Shown: positions 21,041-34,500, counted from the stretch's first letter. The stretch: 64,000 nucleotides of DNA from Leptobrachium leishanense (GCA_009667805.1 CM019066.1:115806190-115870189), one strand, 5' to 3'. The notes: a model not told the origin generated them from the letters alone. Made by a program: numbers and translations.

Positions 21041-21379
21041 TAGCATTAATTGAAGTGTATGTTTTTATGGTGTGTCTAAGTACAGGAAATGATTGGTTAA
21101 TAAACTAACTTTTTGCTCAACTGATCTGAACTTCTGGTCGGGACTATTTCCCTATACTCAGAGGGCTCAATCAGCCCTCATCAGGCTACTCTAATTAATT
21201 TATTTACTGTTGGGAGGTGTGGGACTGTGGATTGCGGGGTGTCTGACACATCATTTTATTCCCCAACCATCTACTATGTCCAAGTCACCATGTGTCTATA
21301 AGGCTTCAGAGTTTCTGTGTTAGGTGTGAATATTTCTATTGTTAATATTGTTATTGAATTTCTCTGTACGGTGCCATTT

Positions 21380-21720
21380 ACCACCCATTTGGCTATTCAC
21401 AGCGCAGGCAGTTCGCCAAATTTTGGCGAATTGAAGCAAAACACGGTGCAGTTCGACTGCAGTGATGTCCCCATAGAGAAGCAATGGTTAATCTATTCCC
21501 AGACACCGAACAGCAGGGAAATGTCAGAGAAATGCCCTGATGGTCATTTCTTTCATTCACCAGGTTTAAATCAGGCAAATCCCATAGGTTTCAATGTTAA
21601 AAATATTCCTGTTTGTATCCAATATCTATTAATAAAAGAATATAAAAGTATCAATTAAACATTTTGGTAATAAATTATACAGGAGCAATAGTGTGTCTTT
21701 TTTATCGCATTACTTTCAAT
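21380..21720. repeat. Fragment of the long GGGTTATTCA MITE
   Basis: Shares with 47465-48060 the 'ttggcgaa', 'ccatagagaagcaatggttaatctattc' and 'caggcaaatcccataggtttcaatgtta' blocks, in the same order. The outer ends are missing. Confidence 0.75.
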
Positions 21721-21877
21721 TATTTTATATAAACTTACAAAAGGGCTGGGTTGGGATTTTATGCGATCACTAAATAATTACTTTCTCCCTGGATAAAACT
21801 TTCTAGTCTTCCCTGGAGGTAAAACAGCCGAGGGTAAATGAAATATTTTGAATTTTTACTTGGGTATCTTTGAACAG

Positions 21878-21945
21878 GACATACTTGAAAACGAGAGAAA
21901 TCTCAATCTATCCTTCCTGGTAAAATCCTTTCTAAAAAAAAACAA
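21878..21945 (+). repeat. Solitary SINE/LINE tail module
   Basis: The segment from gacatacttgaaaacgag to tggtaaaatcctttct is the same as the tail of the SINE at 14388, ending in an A-rich run. No head is present. Confidence 0.85.
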
Positions 21946-22095
21946 AAAACTCCAGGATTTCCTGCTCAGTTAGAGAGTAATGGAAACCAGTAACGCACAC
22001 AAGAAACAGTTGCAAAAGCTTTTATGTTTTCAATGTTACTAACCCATACCGAGTCCTGTAAACTTGTAATTTTATAATCATGGGGGCTTGTCTTT

Positions 22096-22114
22096 ATATA
22101 TATATATATATATA
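22096..22114. repeat. (TA)n microsatellite, Tc1 target
   Basis: The TA run continues on the other side of the Tc1 element (23737-23760), so the element went into a pre-existing TA microsatellite. Confidence 0.85.
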
Positions 22115-23736
<1,622 letters not shown>

Positions 23737-23772
<36 letters not shown>

Positions 23773-24192
23773 GTATATATAAACCAGAATGCCATATTTA
23801 TTCACAAACAGCGGGCGGGGTCTAATCACCAATGTAAAAACAAGGAGGAGGGGGAAAAGCCCCAATAAACAGCAATTGTTAGCAGTGTGTACATTAATTG
23901 AACAAATAGCAATACTTTCAATATTTAAACTTCCCTTCTTGGAAGCGATTGAAATGACAGCAATCTGAAACTTTTCTAAAGGTTAGTGAAACTGCACAGC
24001 ATAGTGGTAAAAGTAATAGTTCGAAATCTCCAATTGTATCATTTCGCATCTGGCCAGAACTAACTATGTACATACCCTTTCAGTGAGCAGAAATTCATTT
24101 TATATAAATAAATATTGATTTCACTTTGTATTTATTATTTCTAACATAGGTAATTGCTAATTTTTATTATTATTACTTATATAATATACAAG
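23737..24192. other. TA/CA microsatellite and unannotated spacer
   Basis: (TA)n then a short CA run and more TA (23737-23780), followed by sequence with no recognisable gene. Confidence 0.6.
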
Positions 24193-24922
24193 GGGCCCTA
24201 TTACATTCTTTGCGCAAACGTTTGCAAAAACGCATTAACGCGAGGGGCAAAACCCTTTGCGCAGAACGTCCTATTACAATGTCAGTGCAACAAACTCACG
24301 TATACGTCTACCGCGGGTGAACCTGCACGAACACTGCGCGAGCTTACTGTACTTTGCACGTCCTATAATTAACATTGTGAGCACAAATGCGTTTTGAGCA
24401 GGTACACGGATGGTATTACAATCTATGCGCAGTTTGTAACGCACAGCCTTTGCGCACATAATTTTAGCAACTCCTGAAAGCTAGTGTTAAAGGCAAATTC
24501 TATTAACCTGGCCGAAACCAAATACACCAGCCCAAAAAAAAATATGCAGCAAAGTGTAGTTACACAATCTACACATACCAAACAATAAAATTGAGAAGTT
24601 GTGTGTCTTTTTTTTTATTGATGCAGCATATATGCACAGATTGACTTTGACAGGCGCAAAAACGTAACGTGAGACAATTGTGGTTCTTAATTCTGATTGG
24701 CTGAATCGTGTGAAAAAAACAGTCCGCACACTGATTTCTGCGTGCAACGTTAATGCGCACGCGTTTTTGTGCATCCGTATTACGCGGGTTGTTTTTTGAC
24801 AGATGAAAAAATGCGTGAGGATTGTAATACCAGCGTTGTTTTACACGCATTAACGTTTAAGGCTACGCGCAAAAATTCACGTGTTCTGCGTGCATTTTTG
24901 CGTTAAGAATGTAATAGAGCCC
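24193..24922. repeat. GGGCCCTATTACATTCTT MITE
   Basis: Inverted ends GGGCCCTATTACATTCTT and AAGAATGTAATAGAGCCC. The interior is rich in gcgcaaa, gcgtt and ttgcgc motifs, with gattggctgaatcgtg near 24700. A truncated relative (63566-63799) keeps the other end and the same gattcagccaatcag block. Superfamily unknown. It abuts the mariner copy exactly at its right end. Confidence 0.8.
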
Positions 24923-25761
24923 ATGGTGTCCATAAAGTCTGTTTAGAATTTCAAAAATTTATTACAAAAGACAAATGAAAAGACAGAGAAGTGAAAATTA
25001 TTACAAAATTAGACGGATATATTTACGTTTTTTTGCCTCATTTAATACACCTCTATATGGGCACCATTAGTTGCACGAAGCACATCTAGAAAGTACTCGA
25101 TTTCTTGCCATGTTGGCTGTAGCATACCCTCATCAATGGGGGCAATGGCATCAGTGATCCTCTGCTTTAGATGAATGTGTCGTGTGGGATCATGTGCAAT
25201 CGACCGACGCTTTATAAATAAAGATTAGTAATAAATAATAATAACAATCAAATCATTGGTACATTTTTCTTCAGCGAGACATCAATTACTGCAACCTTCA
25301 ACCAACCATTATTTTCCAGCAAGATGGTGCACCACCACATTGGGACAGTATGTTCGTGGGTTCCTAAATTAAACATTTCCAGACCGGTGGATTGGAAGGG
25401 GTGGCCCAACTCCCTGGCCACCTCGTTCACCAGATATCACTCCCCTCGACTTTTTTCTATGGGGTTAGGTTAAAGATATCGTGTATGGAACAAAGGTGCG
25501 GGACATCACTAATCTGAAGCAGATGATCACTGATGCCATTGCCACCATTGATGAGGTTATGCTACAACGAACATGGCAAGAAATCGAGTATCGTCTTGAT
25601 GTGCTTCGTGCAACTAATGGTGCCCATATAGAGGAGTATTAAATGAGGCAAAAAAACTTAAATATATACGCCACATTTTGTAATAATTTTCACTTATCTG
25701 ACTTTTTACTTGCCTTTGTAATACATTTTTGAACTTGTAAAGAGACTTTATGGACACCCTG
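24922..25761. pseudogene. Fold-back mariner-like element
   Basis: Outer ends carry the motif GGTGTCCATAAAGTC and its complement (gactttatggacaccctg). The left arm (about 24922-25170) is an inverted copy of the right arm (about 25515-25761), so both sides hold the transposase 3' end. Between lies a degenerate piece of the transposase, readable in several frames on +: QQDGAPPHW, GGPTPWPPRSP-like, TPLDFF, VKDIVYGTKVRDITNLKQ, ending NGAHIEEY. This is the DDE_3-type Tc1/mariner family. Inactive. Confidence 0.85.
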
Positions 25762-26003
25762 TATATAATTATATTCACTGATGTATTTCTGCAATCTTGG
25801 CCTTTTCAAACATAAAATAAACCCCTGGTACTTTAATCAGTTCTGTATATCACCACGGTATAATAGCACTTTCAGGTCTTCAGGAGCAGCAAACCTTCAG
25901 TTTATTTAGCAAGTATACTTTCTACAGGAGCCCATTCGGTTTGCTAAATACCTTATGTATATAATTTCTAATACAGTTCCAAGAGGAATTGCTCTATCTT
26001 TCT

Positions 26004-26200
26004 TTAGAGCAATATTTCTTAAACCTGTCCTCAGCACCTCTAACAGGTCAGGTTTTCAGATATGTGAAGCACAGCACAGGTGATATGATTTGCTGCTCAG
26101 TGATTGCAGGATTCAGTCTGTATTTCCCCAAGGGGATCTGCAAAATTTGGCCTGGTTAAGGGTCCCGAGGACCGGTTTGGGAAACACTGCTTTAGAGGGA
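26004..26200. repeat. Palindromic AACCTGTCCTCAG repeat
   Basis: Left end ttcttaaacctgtcctcagc, right end the complement-like gaggaccggtttgggaa, with a centre of 'aggtgatatgatttgctgctcagtgatt'. A widespread amphibian-type non-coding repeat. Confidence 0.7.
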
Positions 26201-26404
26201 TCCAATTCAGTAAAAGAAAACCAACCAGAAATTGCACAAACATCTCGAAGTTAGATCATAACCTTAATGTTTTGTTTTTGTTTGTTTTTTACAAAATTTA
26301 AGCCAAAGTTGAATGTTAGGAAAAGTCCCAAGAAGGCTGTATAATATAGAACAGTATTAACAAGTTGCAAAAGGGTCCTTAATTTAAACAGTGATTTACT
26401 ACTA

Positions 26405-26510
26405 AACCACGGGTCCACAGCCTTGGCCCTCAAGTTGTTTTTAAACTACGTGTCCATTGATGCTCAGCCACTTATTAGGTGGAGGGCCATAGTTGCTGAC
26501 CACAGGTGTA
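26405..26510. repeat. Degenerate GTAGTT palindromic repeat, copy 2
   Basis: Outer arms 'ttggccctcaagttg' and 'ggagggccatagttgctg' and an inner 'aaactacgtgtccat' resemble the 12905 family, but the match is weak. Confidence 0.5.
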
Positions 26511-27307
26511 AGGATTAATGAACAGGTTGTACGACTATTATATGGCGCTTTCTCAATTCCCTCTCACTCAAAGTTTCTTTACCGTGTTGTGGCCTAATGG
26601 GCCGGTTGCTTTAACCGCTATGCTGTAAAGTTTCAGATTCTTTGTTGCCGTTTCAAATAGTTCCAAGAAAGAAAGTCTGAATACTGAACGGTCGTGTGTG
26701 GTGTTTGTTCTATTTTAAAACTTTCAGTAAATATAGCATATACATGGACAAGTAAATCCCTCTCCATTTAGAAGAAAAAGATACATTTCTGGAAATTCCT
26801 AAAGAAAAAAGCAATGTTATTGACCAGTGTGTTTGATTATGTTAACTCTATCATTAGTAACAATCAGTGGTGAATAAAAAGAGAATCAGTCTAAAACAGA
26901 AAAGGAATGCTGTAAAAACACATACATAATGGTCAGCCTGCCAGTGTGCCAGCCTGCATGTGTTAAATAACTTAACTAATGGCAGCAAGTCAAAGAATGT
27001 GAATTGCCTACATGTTTAATATACTAAAACTATAGCAAACTATTATTAGGCAGTGCTAACACATTTTTAAAGGCATTTTAATTAAATCTGTAAAATTATC
27101 AAACACAACGATCATTCTGTATCACTTCTACTGTATCACAAATCTTTCAGAAGTACAATAAATGAAAGTAACATTCAGGGTTGGCTTTGGGGGGCACGAG
27201 CTTTGTGGCTGTGCAGGACACTGTAGCAACAGGGTAAAAGAGTGCCCAACAGAGTTTTCAAGTTGTGTCGATCAGTCCCAAAGCAACGCTGTGAATTTGC
27301 TCCACCC
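26511..27307. other. No gene or repeat recognised
   Basis: AT-rich sequence; nothing with coding character on either strand. Confidence 0.5.
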
Positions 27308-27495
27308 TAGGGTTGCCACCTTTTTCTGAAAGCCAAACTTGAACACTTCAATAAAAATTGAATAAAATGCCTAAATCTGGATCAGATAATTATGAACACA
27401 TTATAACAAACATAGGTTACATCTTCGTCATAAAACTGGACACATGATTCAAAACCCCAACTGTCCGGGTCAGTCCTGGACAGGTGGCAACCTTA
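27308..27495. mobile_element. Short hAT MITE with perfect 8-bp duplication
   Basis: 188 bp with ends TAGGGTTGCCACCT and AGGTGGCAACCTTA (one mismatch as inverted repeats). CTCCACCC flanks both sides (27300-27307 and 27496-27503). The interior holds 'ctgtccgggtcagtcctgg', characteristic of this end type. Confidence 0.9.
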
Positions 27496-27762
27496 CTCCA
27501 CCCCCATGTTCCTCTGTGCTCCTTGCCGCAATGCTTTTCTATGGCACATGACCCACCCACTGAACTAGCAATGGGAGAATAGCCCCTATAAGCTGGCGCT
27601 CAGAAAGCTGAGCCCGGAGGGGCGTGGCTAGCCGGCAGCACGAGCGGTCGCATGGTGTGAGAGCTCCGTGAGCGGCGCTCGGTTCCCTCAGTCCAGCGGC
27701 ACATCCAGAGGTCCTACCAAGCCCATCTTACCTCCCTAGTCCTGACACCATTCTGCACTACG

Positions 27763-28717
27763 ATGGCCCCTCCGAAGGCGCAGCGGCAGCTGGAAGGACA
27801 GCAATCTAGCAGGCTGGAGAAAGGCCGCAAAATCCAAGATGGTGGCTCCCCGACATCCGGCTCCTCTCTGTCAGGTTTGGACCCGGAGGAACCATGTGCA
27901 TACCACCTCTCAGAGACATCCCCAGCCTCAGAAAAGTTCATGCATGATATGCTGCAGGGTCTCTGCTCCACTCTTCAAGCTAATATTAAAGAGGTGCTGC
28001 AGGAGCTGCGCAGGGACGTTCAAGACTTGGGTGAGCGAACTGATAACCTTGAATCTAAATCTGATGATATTTGTCTGGCTCACAACGATTTAGTGGATAG
28101 ACACCAGGCCTTGCAAGCGGCCCATGAGGCCTTAGCCACGAAGGTTGCTGACTTAGAGGATCACTCGCGCAGAAACATCGTGCGGCTCCGGGGTGTACCA
28201 GAAGCAGTGGTGGTGGCGGATTTACCAGCATATATTTTGGAGGTTTTTCAGATCTACTTCCTTCAGCTACCCCCCAAGATTTACTCCTGGACCGTGCACA
28301 TAGATTGCCCAAAGCAAGAAATCTTCCATCTGATGTCCCCTGGGATGTTATTGTGAGAATTCACTTTTATCACATTAAAGAAGCTATAATGGTGGCTGCT
28401 CGGAAGAAGCCTGCTCTGCCAGCACCATATGATGCCCTGTTACTGTTTGCTGATCTCTCGGCGCTGACCCTGGCAAAAAGATGTGAATTTTTACCGATTA
28501 CAAAGCTCCTTCGGAACTTGAAATGGCTTATAGATGGGGTTTCCCGACCAAATTGTTGGTGTGGAAGGAAGGGAAGCTTCACACCATATCTGAAGTGTCA
28601 CTGGGCATGCAGCTCCTCCAAGAATGGGGGCTAGTGCAGGAGTACACCCCACCTCTAGCGGCGACGCTGTCCCCACTTAAAGTATCCCCGGAATGGCACA
28701 GAGTCAGGCCAAAATGA
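27763..28717 (+). pseudogene. L1 ORF1p, two frame breaks
   Basis: Starts at the ATG at 27763. Basic N-terminus (PPKAQRQLEGQQ), then a coiled coil (about residues 75-125: QELRRDVQDLGERTDNLESK, LVDRHQALQAAHEALATK), then an RRM-like part (NIVRLRGVPEAVV). Frame 1 ends at 28356. Coding goes on in frame 28305-28620 (VIVRIHFYHIKEAIMVAARK, ALPAPYDALLLFADLSALT) and in a third frame (YRWGFPTKLLVWKEGKLHTI) to the stop near 28717. ORF1p is the RNA-binding trimer of L1. The total is about 310 codons, normal for the family. Two frameshifts make it inactive. Confidence 0.9.
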
Positions 28718-29188
28718 GCAGCTGGTCTTCACATATTCTTTCTCCCGACTGCAGCCTCTGGACTCTCAGGCGCTGCTTTCCCCTTTCCATGAGCTGACCA
28801 CCCTTCTCCAATGCTCAGAAACCGAGCGCCATGTTCCCCTAATGGCTCGACCACTGTTGTTTGACTTTGTTCGGGTTGTTTGTGTTTCCCTGGGGACCCA
28901 GGGATGCCCCTCCTTGTGGAAGTTTTCTTACCTGGCTCATTGCCATGCTTTTTTCACCAAGGCGTATTACACCGCACTTCACTGCGGACTCGCAGTTCTA
29001 TTTTTCCTGTCCTTGTTATTCATGTCTTTTTCTTTTAAAAAATTTTCTTTCTTTTTTTACTTTTTATTTTTTTATTTTTCTCTGGACTACTTCATGGTTC
29101 ACTCATTTGTTTGCGTTGGACTCCTGGAGGTCGGGGCCCATGGAGGGAGTATGGATTGGGGTTTATCTTTTCATAATGAGCTTGCGCC
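28718..29188 (+). other. L1 inter-ORF region
   Basis: 470 bp between ORF1 and ORF2 with a T-rich run at 29030-29085. Open frames here are compositional. Long for a typical L1 spacer, but such spacers occur in frog L1s. Confidence 0.55.
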
Positions 29189-29465
29189 GTGACTTCCTTG
29201 CTGGGTTCCCCTGAATTGACGATTTTTTCATTGAACATACAGGGTTTGAACGTCCCATTTAAGCGCCATTGCCTATTTCGAGACCTACACAGACTTAAAC
29301 CTGCAGTGGTATGTTTGCAGGAGATGCATTTTCGGTCCCAGGATGCTCCCGTCTCCGGTCCCAGATGTACCCTGATGCATACCATTCTATGTCTCCCATG
29401 AAATCTAGAAGAGTTTCCATCCTTTTCCACAGGGACTGGCTCTTTCATTGTACTTCTCAATACTA
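29189..29465 (+). pseudogene. L1 ORF2 endonuclease start, truncated
   Basis: The frame reads LTIFSLNIQGLNVPFKRHCL then LHRLKPAVVCLQEMHFRS, the first two motifs of the AP endonuclease (N and E residues of the active site present: LNIQG, CLQEMHF). A frame shift follows. ORF2 stops at about 29465, where another repeat begins. Confidence 0.88.
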
Positions 29466-29665
29466 GGGATGAGCTGTTCGGTTCGATCAGTTCGGAGTTC
29501 GATTCCAACATCGGCAGTTTGAAAGTTCGCGAACCTCGAACTTTTTGGCGTGTTCGAAAAAATTTAAAAAAGTATAAAAAATACAAAAAAATCTAGAAAT
29601 AAAGAGACTCTTTGCTGCAGAATATTATAAGCAACGGTTTATTAGATATTGAATTAAAAACTAAT
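29466..29665. repeat. TTCG-rich fragment joined to a long-MITE fragment
   Basis: Starts TAGGGATGAGC (29464), like the TTCG-rich hAT MITE ends, then cgaa/ttcg words. From about 29590 it carries the inverted 'aaataaagagactc...attagatattgaatta' block of the long GGGTTATTCA MITE. It marks where L1 ORF2 is interrupted. Confidence 0.6.
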
Positions 29666-29974
29666 GTCTAGGTGCAAAGATTCTCACGTCTAAATGACCT
29701 GTGCTCTCAAACGGTGTAAACAACAGGTGTTTAATTAGTGTTTGGAAATAACATGTGCTTCTAATTAGTCCGGTCTCATGAATTTGATACATTCTATGCA
29801 GACTGGGAGTGCTAGGTGTCGTGACTCGTGTGTGGGTCTGTGATGGCGATGTTTCCATACATCCTACAAATCCGCCACTTCACGGACAGGTTATGGGGAC
29901 CTCCTAGGCACGATAATTGAAGGAATTTTTTGTTTTTATTTTTAACCCTTATTTTATGGAAAACTCACTGTTCC

Positions 29975-30745
29975 TTTAACGCTTTCACTGCTGAGGCATT
30001 TCACCGTTGTGTGCTGAGCTAATTTTTACCGCTTTCGCTCATCATGTTTAAATGCGATTTGAAGCCACATTTTATTATACGACCCAGACATATTATATAT
30101 TGTTCTTTCCGGCAGACTCGGCAGATTCATAATATATCATTTTTATATGTATACGTCATGTTCTGCCTGTATATTATAACAAAAAATGCAATAAAACTTG
30201 AATTTTTAATCATCTGCAGCGTGTAAAGTGTTTATTTTCACCTTTTATCACATGAACATTTGCGGTTATATTTTCTATGGGGGTGCGCTTGTCCAAAAAC
30301 TAGAAATGGGGACTTATTAAATTTTTGGGGGGGAATTATGTGATTTTTAGCAAATGCACACCATATAAAAAAATTATTAGTGCAGCATCATTGTTCACAT
30401 TATAATTGAAATGTGAACAATATTGCTGCATTAATAAAAATAACACACAAAAAAATAATTATTTTTTATTTTATTTTTTATTTTTTTACTTTATACCTGG
30501 TCTTGTTGGGTATCATTCGAAAGGCCATGCTCAGGCATGGCCCCCTAGCTGCCACGGTTCTGGAGATATCGGGGTACAAATGAACCCCCTATCTCCACCA
30601 GGGGATTCCGGGCAGCTAGGGGTTCCCCGGCTATCTGACGTCATCACGCTATGCGTGAGGACGTCAGGCAGTGAGGGGGACCCGGGGGTGGAGCCGCCAT
30701 TCAAGATGGCGGCCCCCACCGGAGCTAGGCCGCACTTCGGCTCTT
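29975..30745. repeat. TTAACCCC-family MITE, one end missing
   Basis: Begins at TTAA then cgctttcactgctgaggc. Shares with 54829 the 'cgctcatcatgtttaaatgcgatttgaag' block, the 'acccagacatattatatat' block, the 'tggtatcat.cgaaaggccatgctc' block and the 'gatatcggggt' segment. The far end is not found before 30934. Confidence 0.8.
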
Positions 30746-30830
30746 TCCTTCTCATTCTGTGTTTTTTTTTCCTTCTTTTTTTTCTTTCTTTTCTTTCCTT
30801 CTTCCTCTTCACTGTTAGATTTAGGTAGCT

Positions 30831-30934
30831 ACACATTATAAAAATTTAAAAGTACTGTATTTTACTGATTGGTGTTCACCTTCGTTTTCTTGTTTTATTT
30901 TTATGCCGACTGGTCCTGCGTGACCCATATTGCC
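30831..30934 (+). other. Possible L1 3' UTR, left part
   Basis: AT-rich sequence between the MITE and DIRS. If DIRS (30935-36408) is removed it joins 36409-36465, which ends in AATAAA and an A tail, so it may be the L1 3' UTR. Inference from the nesting only. Confidence 0.4.
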
Positions 30935-31589
30935 AATTTTATATCAAGTCAGGAGGCTTCATATTTTGCATTCTCTTTTCTTTACTAAAACATCAGCAGG
31001 AAGGAAAGTTTACATAGCAACAGCAGTAACCAATCAACAACAGAGTGTAGTAAGTCCTTAGCCACGCCCTCTTTTCTTGCTGCTGGCGACCAGGTGAGAC
31101 GTTTTCAAAACAGCTCCTGTTTGCCAGGCTTTAATTTAGGTGTAATTTGTCACTGTTAGGTTTATTATGTATATTTATACTCAGATTTATTATATGTACT
31201 GTGCACCTGATTGTTTTTTTCCTAGGTTTCCTCCCTGCTGTGTGGGCACTCTCCCGCCTGCAGGTGCGCTTTGCTCGCGTTGCGCGACTTGCGGCGCCCC
31301 ATCGTAATTTACTTTGTTTTAACAGCTCTGTTTTCTCCTTAAGGTTCTTTATCCCCCTTTCTTTGTGTTTTGCGCGGCGCCCGCCGCCTTCCCGCGAGTG
31401 CGTGACTAAACTTTCTCCTCAGGATAGTATGGCTTTTCGTCCGTGCGCACTCCGGCGGCCATCTTAGTTCTAACCAGCAATTGCCGCCATTCGGGACATC
31501 GCTTCTTCGCGTCCCGATGCAAACTAGCAGGTCAGCACTTACATGTTAAACGGCCTCAGGTTCTATTTATATAAATAAATTATTATTTT

Positions 31590-32335
31590 TGGTGGGATTT
31601 CTGTCTGCCCAACGTAAACATCGGGTAAGCCCCGATACGCTTATTACTATATATATACAAATAAATATTATTTCTTCTGGTGGGATCTGTCCCATGAAGG
31701 CATCGGTGAGCCCCGATAGATAGATATAGATATATATATATATAAAAATAAAATTTTCTGACAGGATATCTGTCCCACGAATGCATCGGGTGAGCCCCGA
31801 TAAGTAAGTAAGTAAGTATGTATATATATATATATATAAAAATAAAATTTTCTGACGGATATCTGTTCCACGACGGCATCGGGTGAGCCCTGCTAAGCTT
31901 ATATATATAAACAAATATATTATTTATCAGCGCGGATATCTGTCCCATGAAGGCATCGGGTGAGCCCTGCTAAGCTTATATATATATAAACAAATATATT
32001 ATTTATCAGGCGGGATATCTGTCCCACGAGGCATCAGGTGAGCCCTGATAAGCTTATGTATATAAACAAATATATTATTTATCTAACGGGATATCTGTCC
32101 CACGAAGACATTGGGTGAGCCCTGATAAGCTTATATAATATATAGTATATTATTATTCTGGCGGGATCTGTCTGTCCACAAAGGCATCGGGTGAGCCACA
32201 ACACATTAATTTATAATGAATATATTATTACCTTCCTGACGGCTAGTACAGGATTTTTCTGTTTGGCCACACTAAACATCGGGTGGCCCTGATATATATC
32301 CCTATAAATTTTAATATATATATATATTACCTCAA
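31590..32335 (+). repeat. Tandem array in DIRS leader, about 75-80 bp unit
   Basis: About nine units, each with a conserved GC-rich block (gggatatctgtcccacgaag plus catcgggtgagccc) followed by an AT-rich block (taagcttatatatataaaca). The AT-rich part varies in length. The array precedes the presumed gag start at 32363. Confidence 0.9.
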
Positions 32336-32362
32336 CAGGTGAGTCCCGTTATTCTGTTTTCC

Positions 32363-33180
32363 ATGGATCCTCCTCAGCTCCCCACCAATCCAGAGGAGCT
32401 TTCGGCCTGGCTTTTAGCTGCCATTTCAGAAACACTGTCCATAGCTTGGCAGCCAAGCCCCGCTTCCCCAGCCAGAACCTCCGGTCCTTTCTAGGGCCCA
32501 GTCACCGCCCTTCTGAGGGCTCCCATTCGGTTCATTCTGAGGCTGCCGTGCCATCTCGTAAAATACTCTGGAAGGGTTAATCTGAGTCCGCTGGCTAGGG
32601 TAAGGGCCCTGCTACAAACTCCTCCTGCACTTCTGTCCCCAAGAAGGGGACGATGATTATGACATGGATATTTACCAGGCTCACTACCGAGGAGGACGGA
32701 GCCAATACCACCGGTGATCCACCGACTACTGCAAGCTCGACGGGTGAGCCCCGTTCTGATAGCTTAGCGATCGTGCCCTTCTCTACCGCTCCAACACCGC
32801 CTCGCTCCTTGGTGTCCTCGGATACCCCGGCGCCACTCCTCGATGCTAGAGGAGCTCCCCCCTCCTTTTTTCGATCCATGCACTACCACCCACCCCAGGT
32901 CTTCGGCCTGGCTCCCGCCTGACCACACAGCGGAGTTTCTGCTCTTCTGGCTACGCGGTCTCTTAGTTAAAATTTCCAGGGCGCATCTGTGGGCAGGATG
33001 CCCTTGCCGACGCTGCCTGACAAGGTATCTCTTACGCCAGAGTTTGACGTGGATTTCGTCTCCTTTCTGGGCAAGGTTGGCAGGGATCCTTGTCGAAGTC
33101 GAACAGGGCTTCCGCATCGCCCAGGACAAATGCTGGAGGTTTCAGGCCCGCTCGTCACGGTGGACGAAGCACTACTTCTG
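32363..33180 (+). pseudogene. DIRS gag-like ORF, decayed
   Basis: ATG at 32363 opens MDPPQLPTNPEELSAWLLAA, typical in place and style of a DIRS ORF1, but it hits a stop after about 43 codons. Later pieces in other frames (for example DHTAEFLLFWLRGLL near 32920) suggest a frameshifted remainder. Assignment is by position and composition. Confidence 0.55.
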
Positions 33181-33293
33181 GAAACATAGAAACTGTCGGC
33201 AGCAATAGAACCTTTCGGCCCATCTAGTCTGCCCAATTACATGGATACTTTACCTGGAATTTACCTTTTGTTTAGGATAGCCTTATGCCTACC
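33181..33293 (-). repeat. CR1-like LINE 3' end inside DIRS
   Basis: Matches 19806-19916 closely (cccatctagtctgcccaatt, atggatactttacctgg, tttaggatagccttatgcc). 5'-truncated, same terminus as the LINE at 19802, inserted into the gag/RT spacer of the DIRS element. Confidence 0.9.
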
Positions 33294-33514
33294 CTGCTCG
33301 GCCCTGCAATGGTCTGTGAATGGGCACAGCGTGCCCTCTGTCTTTAGGTAACGCCAATGTCAGCATCTCTTCTGCACGCCGCAATGAGGCGCTTTTTCGC
33401 TTTGACGCTAATTTAACAAGTATGTGCTCCAAATAATTGGGTCCTGCGGCCAAGGGGTTGTTTTTTTGGGGACCTCTTCTTAAAAGAATCGAATCATAAG
33501 GTTAACATCTATAC

Positions 33515-34500
33515 CAACCTTCCGACTCTTGGGTCCTACGAATCGTATCTGGTTTCTTGATAGACTTTTCCCAGGTTCCTTCCAGTCTGTTTTCCCCATA
33601 CAATGTGTTCTGGTACACAAGAAGTCTGGGGACCTTCGCCCGGTCTTAAACTGGATAGTCTTCAATCCCTTCTTGTCCTATCGACACTTCACAATGGGAG
33701 CACACACATCTACTCAGGGGTCTCCTATCCATCCTGCACCACCGACAGTTCACCTGCCTACCTTTCGGCCTCAGCTCCGCACACATGGTGCTTCAATGAA
33801 GCTCCTCTTACTGGCCATGGCCTCCATATATTCACAGGGCATCAGGTCTCTCATATACCTGGACAATATCTTCGTACTGGCTCAAGATCCGGTCCTGTTT
33901 TCCCATCACACGGCCCTAGTGCTTACTCTCCTGTAAGACCTCTGGTTCATTACCAACATGGACAAGTCAGCTTGTCGCCCAGCCCAAGTCATCACCCTTC
34001 TCCCTGGCCCACTGCATTATCGGGCGATGCAACGTCAGAAAACCACGTGCCTCAGTCTCAATCCCTCCTACGACCAGCTGGTCCCTATCACTCCTGAGGC
34101 TCGAGTGGAACTCCTGTGGTGGCTGCGCCTCATGGAAGCCTGGAATGGGTGGGCCATTTTTGGCTCTCTACCGGACTTCGTATCGGAATCGGACGCCAGC
34201 CAGTCGGGTTGGGGAGCGACTTGCGGACCTGTATCCACGGGTGGGGCATGGACGCCAGAGGAACAGCCGCTTCACATCATCTGCCCTCTACTCCTTTGGG
34301 TCAACCTGTTTACTTCCCGCTTGACCCATCAGATGCAGACCGGCTTCAGTTGGCTTACGGACCTGCAGGCGGCAGCGGTGGATGCTTTCCTCCCACCATG
34401 GCCCCATCGAGGAGCCTACACTGTTTCCCCGTTCACGATGCTCACGTGCGCGCTTCAAGAAGTCCGCAGATGGATGGTTTCGACTTCTACTCATGCCTCT
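33515..34500 (+). pseudogene. DIRS reverse transcriptase and RNase H, degraded
   Basis: In frame 33529-33936: VHKKSGDLRPVLNWIVFNPF, then SYRHFTMG, then IRSLIYLDNIFVLAQD. The catalytic box should read YLDD and here reads YLDN, so a catalytic Asp is lost. The central palm is scrambled by frame changes. In frame 33958-34500: NMDKSACRPAQVITLLPG, then RVELLWWLRLMEAWNG, then VSESDASQSGWGATCG, the RNase H-like acidic motif of DIRS. DIRS RT copies the element into circular DNA; this copy cannot. Confidence 0.88.

Noticed and set aside
27763..28356. 197-codon frame considered as a host coiled-coil gene
   Set aside because: The coiled coil, RRM-like and C-terminal blocks in order, with ORF2 endonuclease following and an L1 TSD around it, mark it as L1 ORF1.
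31590..32335. CRISPR-like regular repeats
   Set aside because: Units are degenerate throughout, with no unique spacers, in a eukaryotic retrotransposon.
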